DNA of 8,066 bases, from positions 1 to 8,066 of the forward strand of contig CAMVQX010000072.1 of the NCBI GenBank assembly GCA_947169755.1. Reading direction: 5' to 3'. This document shows, one piece after another, positions 1 through 5,576 of the stretch. The notes beneath the pieces were generated by a model, which saw only the letters and a program-made list of their open reading frames with translations, had not been told where the DNA came from and did not search any database. Within the stretch, counting starts at the first letter, position 1; each line of letters begins with the position of its first letter. Origin of the DNA: an uncultured bacterium. Lineage in GTDB: Bacteria; Cyanobacteriota; Vampirovibrionia; Gastranaerophilales; Gastranaerophilaceae. The position numbers and the translations under genes are program-made.

Positions 1-25
1 GACTTATAATTAATACCCACCTTTA

Positions 26-45
26 TCCTCCCTAATCAGGGAGGA
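26..45 (+). other. Hairpin covering a Shine-Dalgarno-like GGGAGG
   Basis: Seven bases TCCTCCC at 26-32 pair perfectly with GGGAGGA at 39-45 around a six-base loop. The right arm holds GGGAGG, 8 bases before an ATG at 53 that is in frame with the following gene. The site therefore looks like a ribosome site locked in a hairpin. No T-run follows on either strand, so it is not a standard terminator. If the gene really starts at 116, the hairpin may instead be left over from an upstream transcript whose gene lies outside the window. Confidence 0.45.
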
Positions 46-56
46 AATTATAATGA

Positions 57-76
57 AACAAAATTATAATTTTGTT
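57..76. repeat. Perfect 20-bp palindrome
   Basis: AACAAAATTATAATTTTGTT reads identically on both strands, with its centre between bases 66 and 67. It lies about 40-60 bases upstream of the predicted transcription start near 116, a usual place for a dimeric regulator to bind. It could also be an AT-rich stem at the end of an upstream transcript. Four copies of TATAAT lie in the first 110 bases (5-10, 49-54, 65-70, 104-109), one of them inside this palindrome, so part of the symmetry could be due to base composition. Confidence 0.4.
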
Positions 77-94
77 ATTCTTAGTCTTGGCAAG

Positions 95-118
95 TTTTCA
101 TGTTATAATTCCGTTATG
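95..118 (+). promoter_or_regulatory. Extended -10 promoter abutting the ATG (leaderless start)
   Basis: TGTTATAAT at 101-109 is a perfect extended -10 box (TG-n-TATAAT). The ATG at 116 follows after six bases, so transcription should start at or within a base or two of the ATG. No convincing -35 box is seen at the proper distance. The 24 bases 95-118 match the ffh start region (3166-3143, minus strand) at 20 of 24 positions, including TTTTCATG, TATAAT and GTTATG. Confidence 0.6.
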
Positions 119-955
119 GAGACAAATACTTTTGACAAACTAAACTTTATTACTGCGGGAATGCCTCTCAGAACCGGAAAAGGTTCATATCCGGAAGCTT
201 TTGACGTTTTAAAAGAGATGAAGCTTGACGGAATGGAGCTTGAATTTGTTCATGGGGTCAGAATGAAAGATGACCACCGAATTTTTGTAAAAAATATGTC
301 AAAAGATTTTGTAATAACAGCACACGGGCCTTTCTACATAAATTTAAATTCACAAGAACCCGAAAAAATTGATGCAAGCGTCCAGAGAATAATTGATACT
401 GCAGCAGTTGCATCACAGGCTGGAGCTTTTAGTATAACTTACCACGCAGCATTTTATATGGGCAAAGATAAAGAGACTGTCTACAATCAAGTAAAAGCTC
501 AAACAAAACGAATTACAGATGTTTTGGAAAAAGAAAAAATAAATGTTTGGATTCGTCCCGAAACTACCGGCAAAGCAACACAATGGGGTGATATTGATGA
601 AATAATAAGACTTTCAAAAGAGTTTGAAAAAGTGCTTCCTTGTGTCGATTTTTCACACCTGCATGCAAGATCTGCCGGAGATTTTAATACATACGATGAA
701 TTTTCGCTCATTTTAGAAAAAATGGGAAAAGAAATCGGACAATACGCACTGGATAATTTCCACGGGCATCTTGCCGGTATTGAATACACCTCAAAAGGTG
801 AACGGCAGCATCTTAATCTTGAAGAATCCGACATGAACTACAAAGATTTAATGAAAGCCTTGAAAGCTTTTGGAGTAAAAGGTGCGCTTGTTTGTGAAAG
901 CCCGAATATTGAAGACGATTGCAAACTAATGAAAGATTTTTATAATTCATTATAA
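116..955 (+). CDS. Endonuclease IV-like TIM-barrel protein (AP endonuclease / sugar isomerase superfamily)
   Basis: A 279-residue protein close in length to E. coli Nfo (285). Counted from the ATG at 116, the putative metal ligands fall almost exactly where Nfo has them: H70 (AHGPF), H110 (YHAAF), E149 (PETTGK), D178 and H181 (VDFSHLH), H216 and H218 (HGHLAG), H232 and E261 (CESPN). In Nfo the known ligands are H69, H109, E145, D179, H182, H216, D229, H231 and E261. The family cuts DNA at abasic sites using three zinc ions; related proteins are sugar isomerases. The Nfo D229-R-H231 element is replaced here by E229-R-Q-H232, so the exact activity is not certain. An in-frame ATG at 53 has a ribosome site but adds 21 residues that are translated promoter sequence, so 116 is preferred. 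The gene converges on the TonB_C-type gene with a 4-base gap. Confidence 0.8.
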   Translation: METNTFDKLNFITAGMPLRTGKGSYPEAFDVLKEMKLDGMELEFVHGVRMKDDHRIFVKNMSKDFVITAHGPFYINLNSQEPEKIDASVQRIIDTAAVASQAGAFSITYHAAFYMGKDKETVYNQVKAQTKRITDVLEKEKINVWIRPETTGKATQWGDIDEIIRLSKEFEKVLPCVDFSHLHARSAGDFNTYDEFSLILEKMGKEIGQYALDNFHGHLAGIEYTSKGERQHLNLEESDMNYKDLMKALKAFGVKGALVCESPNIEDDCKLMKDFYNSL

Positions 956-959
956 TTTT

Positions 960-990
960 CTAAAAGCCAAAGCCTAACGGACCGCTTGGC
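960..990 (-). terminator. Possible terminator overlapping the end of the TonB_C-type gene
   Basis: On the minus strand GCCAAGC (990-984) pairs with GC and TTGGC (973-972, 970-966) with one bulged base and a ten-base loop, followed directly by TTTTAG, which contains the stop codon. The stem is imperfect and the T-run only four long. It is still the only candidate end signal for this transcript, because the convergent gene's stop is four bases away. Confidence 0.3.
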
Positions 991-1724
991 ATCGGGGTTT
1001 TACGGAATTGCCTTAATACTGTTGCCGAAAACGGTATCTCATCATAATATTGCAACAAAATATCAGGAATTGGCTCAACTTTCAATTCAGAAAATGTTTC
1101 AATAATTTTTTTATCATATTCTTCGATTCCTGAAGTCCTTTCCATTTGTACATCTTTTAAAGTTCCGTCTTTTAAAATTGTACATTTAATAACCGGCTCT
1201 TTAGGGATATAACTGTATGTTGTCGGGATTCTGTCAAACAAATATTTGTTTATTCTTGAATTATATTCTCTGTAGGCTTGTTGAACTTCATCAGGAATTT
1301 CAACAGGTGTAATAGCCATTCTTGCATATTTATTCTGAGTAGTAATTCCTGAATGATTTAACGGTTGCCGGTATTTATGAACAATGTGTTGAAATCCGCT
1401 TGTAAATTTTACTGAACTTATATTAAAATCTTTAGGAATAGGTTTGAAGGGGACAGATTTTTCTACAGCAGAAAGCACAGCATCATCAAATGGAGTTCCG
1501 CTTTTTTCATCTAATTTTATATTTGATACAGTACCGTCTGAATTGACTTCATAACTCACAATTGCCTGAGCATTTTCTTCTCCGCGGTATTTAAGATTAT
1601 TTTTTACCGTTTGTTGAATGTATTCATTATAATTTTTCATAAATTCAACAAGGCTAATATCTTCAGCGTTAACGGATAATCCTGTAAAAATTAAAAGCAA
1701 TAAAGTTATAAAAAGTTTTTTCAT
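960..1724 (-). CDS. Secreted protein with two TonB_C/TolA-C-like repeats
   Basis: A 254-residue protein with a clear signal peptide (MKK, a hydrophobic stretch, likely cleavage after VNA at residue 20), so it should be periplasmic. Two similar halves follow. Residues about 30-100 hold Y-N-E-Y-I-Q-Q, then YEVNSDGTVSNIKLDEKSG and PFKPIP. Residues about 150-220 hold Y-N-S-R-I-N-K, then CTILKDGTLKDVQMERTSG and VEPIP. This is the pattern of TonB and TolA C-terminal domains, which bind outer-membrane or periplasmic partners. Unlike true TonB or TolA it has no retained membrane anchor and no proline-rich spacer, so it is unlikely to transmit energy by itself. Its ATG overlaps the ffh stop as ATGA, with GAGAAGG five bases upstream (1736-1730), so the two are translationally coupled. 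The domain assignment is fairly sure; the function is unknown. Confidence 0.75.
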   Translation of the reverse strand: MKKLFITLLLLIFTGLSVNAEDISLVEFMKNYNEYIQQTVKNNLKYRGEENAQAIVSYEVNSDGTVSNIKLDEKSGTPFDDAVLSAVEKSVPFKPIPKDFNISSVKFTSGFQHIVHKYRQPLNHSGITTQNKYARMAITPVEIPDEVQQAYREYNSRINKYLFDRIPTTYSYIPKEPVIKCTILKDGTLKDVQMERTSGIEEYDKKIIETFSELKVEPIPDILLQYYDEIPFSATVLRQFRKTPMPSGPLGFGF

Positions 1725-3145
1725 TTAAACCTTCTCATCATGCTCATGGCTTTGTTCATTGCATGTTTTCCAAGTTTACCTTTAAAGCCGCCTAAACCGC
1801 CCAAATTTCCCATTTTGCTCATATCGGGCATACCACCTTTGAACATATTTTTCATATCAGTCATGCCCTTCATCATGGTACGCATCTGCTCAAACTGTTT
1901 TACGAAAGAATTTACTTCTGCCAAATCCATTCCGCAGCCTTGAGCTATACGTTTTTTTCGGCTTGTATTCATCAAATCAGGATTGTTGCGTTCCTCGGGG
2001 GTCATGCTTGATATAAAAACTTCCATTTTTTTAAGCTGTTTACCACCTTCGTGTGAAATCATTTCACGGTCATTTTTGCTTATATTCATTCCCGGAAGCA
2101 TGCCCAAAATTTGATCCATTGAGCCAAACATTTTCATTTGTTTTTGCATTTTTAAAAAGTCGTTGTATGAAAAATTGTTTTTGCTCATTTTTTCTTCAAG
2201 TTCGCGAGCTTGCTTTTCGTCGAAGACTTCTTGCGCACGTTCAACAAGTGATACAATATCCCCCATGCCTAGTATCCTTGTTGCCATACGCTCAGGATAA
2301 AAATCTTCCAAGGCATTGAGTTTTTCGCCTGTTCCCGTTAATTTGATAGGTTTGCCTGTGCAATATGAAACGCTTAAGGCAGATCCGCCGCGGCTATCAC
2401 CGTCTAATTTTGTCAATACAAGGCCTGTCAAACCAAGTTGTGCATCAAAGTTTTCTGCAACATTAACAGCTTCTTGACCTGTCATTGCATCTATTACAAG
2501 AAGTTTTTCCGCAGGTTTAAAAATTCTGTCAATAAGCAAAAGTTCCGCCATCATATCAGTATCTATTTGCAAACGGCCTGCAGTATCAAGAATGATAGAA
2601 TTAAATCCCTTTTCTTTTGAATAATCTATTGCCCCTTGTACAATTGATTGAACATCTTTTGAATCAGGAATCGTAAAAACTTCAACTTCAATTTCTTTGC
2701 CTAAAGTTTGAAGTTGAGAAATTGCAGCAGGTCTGTATACATCACCTGCCACAAGAAGCGGATTTCTTCCTTCTTTTTTCAATTTAACAGCGAGTTTTGC
2801 AGAGGATGTCGTTTTACCTGAACCTTGAAGTCCAAGCATCATAATAATATTTGGATTGCCTGTAAATTCTAATGATTTTTTTTCATGCCCCAACAATTCA
2901 ATAAGCTCATCATGGACAATCTTTATCAATTGCTGAGAAGGATCAACTCCTTCAAGGACTTTTTCACCCTCAGCTTTGTCTTTTATAGCTGAGATAAAAG
3001 CTTTTACAACACGCAAATTCACATCTGCTTCCAAAAGAGCACGCCTAATTTCACGCAAAGCTTCTTGCATGTTATCTTGAGTTAACTCTTTATCCCTTGT
3101 CCGGCTGATAATACCTTGTAATTTTTCACTCAAACTATCGAACAT
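1721..3145 (-). CDS. ffh: Signal recognition particle GTPase Ffh (SRP54)
   Basis: A 474-residue protein that, with SRP RNA, binds signal sequences emerging from the ribosome and delivers the complex to FtsY at the membrane. The N domain (about 1-90) has the family run RRALLEADVNL at 34-44. The GTPase domain holds GLQGSGKTT (105-113), DVYRPAA (135-141), DTAGR (187-191), TKLD (245-248) and GTGEK (271-275). The methionine-rich M domain (about 300-474) has GMLPGM and the RNA-binding RKKRIAQGCG, where most relatives have GSG. The start at 3145 gives the family's standard MFDSLSEKLQ opening. An upstream in-frame ATG at 3178 would add 11 residues that merely translate the promoter and has no ribosome site. 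No SD precedes 3145; the -10 box lies six bases away, implying a leaderless mRNA. The TonB_C-type gene follows with an ATGA overlap. Confidence 0.97.
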   Translation of the reverse strand: MFDSLSEKLQGIISRTRDKELTQDNMQEALREIRRALLEADVNLRVVKAFISAIKDKAEGEKVLEGVDPSQQLIKIVHDELIELLGHEKKSLEFTGNPNIIMMLGLQGSGKTTSSAKLAVKLKKEGRNPLLVAGDVYRPAAISQLQTLGKEIEVEVFTIPDSKDVQSIVQGAIDYSKEKGFNSIILDTAGRLQIDTDMMAELLLIDRIFKPAEKLLVIDAMTGQEAVNVAENFDAQLGLTGLVLTKLDGDSRGGSALSVSYCTGKPIKLTGTGEKLNALEDFYPERMATRILGMGDIVSLVERAQEVFDEKQARELEEKMSKNNFSYNDFLKMQKQMKMFGSMDQILGMLPGMNISKNDREMISHEGGKQLKKMEVFISSMTPEERNNPDLMNTSRKKRIAQGCGMDLAEVNSFVKQFEQMRTMMKGMTDMKNMFKGGMPDMSKMGNLGGLGGFKGKLGKHAMNKAMSMMRRFK

Positions 3146-3166
3146 AACTATATTATAGCATGAAAA
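3143..3166 (-). promoter_or_regulatory. Extended -10 promoter abutting the ffh ATG (leaderless start)
   Basis: TGCTATAAT (3160-3152) is an extended -10 box ending six bases before the ffh ATG (3145-3143). No -35 box of note lies 16-18 bases upstream. The segment matches the plus-strand start region at 95-118 at 20 of 24 bases, with identical spacing from TATAAT to ATG. Confidence 0.65.
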
Positions 3167-3205
3167 AACATCATACATTTTTATGATTTATTTTCTCATT
3201 TCATC

Positions 3206-3291
3206 TGCTAATATACAACTATACTCCTTAGAGAACTAAGATACACATATCCCTAATCAACAGCTATGCACTTCGTACATAGCTTTTTTTT
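3206..3291 (+). ncRNA. Candidate short RNA in the ffh upstream gap
   Basis: A terminator-like hairpin (3262-3291) on the plus strand has no plus-strand gene running into it. Upstream, TGCTAATAT (3206-3214) resembles an extended -10 box, and TATACT (3220-3225) is a second possibility, giving an RNA of roughly 60-70 bases. It would contain a small hairpin, CTTAG-AGAA-CTAAG (3227-3240), a single-stranded stretch, then the terminator. I recognise no known RNA family. Its existence is inferred only from these signals, with no expression or conservation evidence. Confidence 0.3.
3262..3291 (+). terminator. Intrinsic terminator in the plus direction
   Basis: AGCTATG (3262-3268) pairs perfectly with CATAGCT (3278-3284). 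Inside, one C-A mismatch is followed by two further pairs, A-T and C-G, closing a TTC loop. Eight T's (3284-3291) follow, which is the classic layout for rho-independent termination on the plus strand. On the minus strand the hairpin is preceded by A's and not followed by T's, so it would be a poor terminator for the FlhA_C-like gene ending at 3299. Confidence 0.65.
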
Positions 3292-3298
3292 ATGGCAA

Positions 3299-4768
3299 TT
3301 ATACTTCACCGATTATCTCTAATTGGATATTGCAGCTAATTTCTTCTCTCGCAAGCACTGTTAAATTATTTACATAGCCGCTCATTAATGTGAACAATAT
3401 CTGCCTGAATTCCATTGGCGCTAGCAACACCGGTTTTTCAACAGATAATTTTTTAATTTTTTTATTCAATTTGTCTGCAAGTTTTTCGGCAAAATCAGCA
3501 TCAATCCTAATAATTGCATCATCAGTTTCATCAAAACTCGGAATAAACTTATCCATTGTAGCATCTGAAAGGTCAAATGCCTGTATAACACCTTCTGAAT
3601 TTTTATAATTGTTGCAAATTTGTTTTGAAAGTGAAAGCCTGATTTTCTTAACTAAATCTGACTTATTACTTTCTTCAGCAAAATCGTTAATTTTTTCAAA
3701 TATATAAGCTATATTTTTAATTGAAACTTTCTCTCTTATTAAACTTGCTATAATAAACCTCAAATCCGGCAATGAAAGAAAATCCGGAACGATATTTTCC
3801 ACCAAAAATTCATTTGTATTGTTTACAACTTCAATATATTTTTCAAGTTCTTCGTAATCTAAAAGATCATCAACATATTTAACAGCACAGTATTCAAGCG
3901 CCCTTGAAATAAATTCTGCACTAGTTATACCCTTCTCCCAAAAATCCTTTGTTCTTTCCTTTTCAATCCAAATTATTTTTTTGCCGGTAATTTCATCAGT
4001 GTCAGTAACAGAATTTTTAATCTTTTTATCCAAATGTAAATCATCAGCAAAAAACATTAAAAAATTAGGATATACACAAGCTTTGAAAACATCAAAACCT
4101 CTCACTCTAATGCTAAATTCGTAAGGATTTAAATTTTCATCGTCCTGAAAAACAATCTTAGGTATAACATAACCAAGTTCTTCAGTTAATTTTAAACGGG
4201 ATTTTACAGTTTCTGCAACAAGTTCTTCTTCCAAAATCTCCTGATCAGGATCAATATAGCCTAAAACTTCTTCACTCAGACGAATTGATAATTTTTCTTC
4301 TTTCAATTTAGGGAACATTGTATCTGGAGATGTCGCTTTTGATAATTGGACTTTCAAATCTTCCAACTCTTTTAAACCTGCAGATATCTTGTCATTAAGT
4401 TTTTTTCTGTTAACGGATGCAGGAGCTTCGCCTTCCAATTCTTTTTTAATTTTTGCAATCTTATTTTTCTGATCTCTTATTTTACCTTGAATTTCTAAAC
4501 ATACTTCATAGGGAGATTGTTCAGAGGAAAGCATTTTTTCCATTTGGCTTTTAAATGTTGAAATATTTATAATATCCGCATTTGACCCCGATTCAAAATC
4601 AGCAGGTTTCATAAAAATACAATGACAAACTACACGTCCTTCATCATCTTCAACTTCTTGCATACTATACAAATCCCAACCGTTCATGGACATCTCATTT
4701 AATAGATTTTGAAGTTCTTGAGTATCTTCACTTGAACATGTCTTTATAATGTATTGCATTTTTTTCAT
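3299..4768 (-). CDS. Soluble FlhA C-terminal-domain protein with DUF4177-like N-terminus and coiled coil
   Basis: A 489-residue protein with no signal peptide or membrane segment, so cytoplasmic. Residues about 4-55 (YIIKTCSSEDTQELQ, then MNGWDLYSM) look like the small DUF4177 domain. Residues about 90-145 are Lys/Glu-rich with a coiled-coil pattern. From about 160 on it follows the FlhA/FHIPEP cytoplasmic domain: ELGYVIPKIVFQDDENLNP and YEFSIRVRG (197-224), WIEKERTKDFWEKG (267-280), ENIVPDFLSLPDLRFIIASL then IREKVSIKNIAYIFEKI (324-360), and the ending PVLLAPMEFRQ, VLAREEI, IQLEIIGEV (446-489). FlhA is the export-gate protein of flagellar and type III secretion systems; its soluble domain docks chaperone-substrate complexes. 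The roughly 330-residue membrane half is absent. Its AGGGAG site overlaps the end of the upstream nucleoside phosphorylase gene, 4 bases away, so the pair is coupled. The fold assignment is fairly sure; the function is unknown. Confidence 0.75.
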   Translation of the reverse strand: MKKMQYIIKTCSSEDTQELQNLLNEMSMNGWDLYSMQEVEDDEGRVVCHCIFMKPADFESGSNADIINISTFKSQMEKMLSSEQSPYEVCLEIQGKIRDQKNKIAKIKKELEGEAPASVNRKKLNDKISAGLKELEDLKVQLSKATSPDTMFPKLKEEKLSIRLSEEVLGYIDPDQEILEEELVAETVKSRLKLTEELGYVIPKIVFQDDENLNPYEFSIRVRGFDVFKACVYPNFLMFFADDLHLDKKIKNSVTDTDEITGKKIIWIEKERTKDFWEKGITSAEFISRALEYCAVKYVDDLLDYEELEKYIEVVNNTNEFLVENIVPDFLSLPDLRFIIASLIREKVSIKNIAYIFEKINDFAEESNKSDLVKKIRLSLSKQICNNYKNSEGVIQAFDLSDATMDKFIPSFDETDDAIIRIDADFAEKLADKLNKKIKKLSVEKPVLLAPMEFRQILFTLMSGYVNNLTVLAREEISCNIQLEIIGEV

Positions 4769-4772
4769 AAAT

Positions 4773-5534
4773 TTACTCCCTGATAAGAATTTTTATTGCT
4801 TCAATTGCGGTCTTTATAGCTTTGTCTGTGTCATGCACTACAGAATTTTCCAGTCCCTGTTTTTCCCGTTCTTGATTTGCAACAGCCAAAAATACAGAAC
4901 CCACTTTAACTTTTAAAAGGCTGGCTGCAACAAATAACGCTGCAGATTCCATTTCCGAAGCCAAACATCCCAACCGTTTCCAAGCTTCCCATTTATTTTG
5001 CAGCTCGTAACTTACTGCCATCTTTTCAGGACTATGCTGCCCGTAAAACGAATCTTTGCACTGAACAATACCCGCATGATAATTAAACCCTAAATTTTTT
5101 GCTGATTTGACAAGTGCATTTATAATATCCAAATCAGCGACAGCAGGAAATTCTATCGGCGCATATTCCTTTGAAGTTCCTTCCATTCTGATAGCACCAG
5201 TTGCGATAACTATGTCACCGCCCTTTACATCAATATCAATTCCGCCGCAAGTGCCAACACGAATAAACTTTTTTGCACCGACATTTACTAATTCTTCAAG
5301 TGCAATAGATGCAGACGGGCCGCCAATACCTGTTGAAGTAACACTGACCTTTACACCGTCCAAATAACCGGTGTATGTTACATATTCTCTGTTATCGGCA
5401 ACAAATTTTGCATCATCAAAATATTGTGCTATTTTAGCACAACGCTTCGGATCACCGGGGAGAATAACATATTCTCCAACATCACCCGATTTTAAACCAA
5501 TATGATATTGTGTTCCATCTTGTGAATAATGCAT
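4773..5534 (-). CDS. udp: Nucleoside phosphorylase, uridine phosphorylase type
   Basis: A 253-residue cytoplasmic enzyme, the same length as E. coli Udp (253), that should split a nucleoside with phosphate into free base and ribose-1-phosphate for salvage. Family marks: H11 (YHIGL), PGDPKR (26-31, phosphate binding), R49 (NREY), STGIGGPS (67-74), IRVGTCGG (91-98), EFPAVAD (128-134), F163 and Q166 in DSFYGQHSPE, and EMES (194-197, ribose binding). The E. coli enzyme recognises uracil by Gln166 and Arg168; here the Gln is kept but the Arg position appears to be Ser168, so substrate choice may differ. The ATG at 5534 has AGGAG (5543-5539) only four bases away, right after the T-run of a terminator-like hairpin. 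Transcription therefore comes either by read-through from bamA-ompH or from a promoter inside ompH that I could not identify. The FlhA_C-like gene follows directly. Confidence 0.88.
   Translation of the reverse strand: MHYSQDGTQYHIGLKSGDVGEYVILPGDPKRCAKIAQYFDDAKFVADNREYVTYTGYLDGVKVSVTSTGIGGPSASIALEELVNVGAKKFIRVGTCGGIDIDVKGGDIVIATGAIRMEGTSKEYAPIEFPAVADLDIINALVKSAKNLGFNYHAGIVQCKDSFYGQHSPEKMAVSYELQNKWEAWKRLGCLASEMESAALFVAASLLKVKVGSVFLAVANQEREKQGLENSVVHDTDKAIKTAIEAIKILIRE
4776..4781 (-). promoter_or_regulatory. Ribosome site inside the end of the upstream gene
   Basis: AGGGAG (4781-4776) encodes the last two residues (Arg-Glu) of the nucleoside phosphorylase and lies seven bases before the ATG of the FlhA_C-like gene. 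Ribosomes finishing the first gene would expose or reuse it, indicating translational coupling and fixing the start at 4768. Confidence 0.7.
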
Positions 5535-5543
5535 ATAACTCCT

Positions 5544-5570
5544 AAAAAATCTTGCCCGCCAAAGGCGGGC
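5544..5570 (-). terminator. Terminator/attenuator between ompH and udp
   Basis: On the minus strand GCCCGCC (5570-5564) pairs perfectly with GGCGGGC (5560-5554) around a TTT loop. It starts six bases after the ompH stop and is followed by AAGA and then six T's (5549-5544, with flanking A's). The stem is very GC-rich for this DNA. The gap of four bases before the T-run and the ribosome site of udp straight after it suggest partial termination, which would lower expression of the downstream pair relative to bamA-ompH. Confidence 0.65.
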
Positions 5571-5576
5571 TCAAAT

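Noticed and set aside
499..834. Minus-strand frame of 111 codons opposite the endonuclease IV-like gene
   Set aside because: It is a serine/cysteine-rich shadow of the opposite strand, whose frame carries all the metal-binding motifs.
1740..2620. Three plus-strand open frames of 60-88 codons opposite ffh
   Set aside because: They are antisense to a certain gene, have no recognisable domains or ribosome sites, and their composition follows the reverse complement of ffh.
3146..3178. Eleven-residue N-terminal extension of Ffh starting at 3178
   Set aside because: It has no ribosome site, it translates the -10 box, and Ffh proteins normally begin at the MFD found at 3145.
3183..3239. 18-codon plus-strand open frame ending 22 bases before the plus terminator, possible leader peptide
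   Set aside because: No ribosome site before its ATG, no regulatory codon run, and no downstream plus-strand gene to control.
3299..4768. Idea that the FlhA_C-like protein is a broken full-length FlhA
   Set aside because: The frame is intact, has its own ribosome site, starts with a different domain, and the upstream DNA is an intact nucleoside phosphorylase gene rather than remnants of membrane segments.
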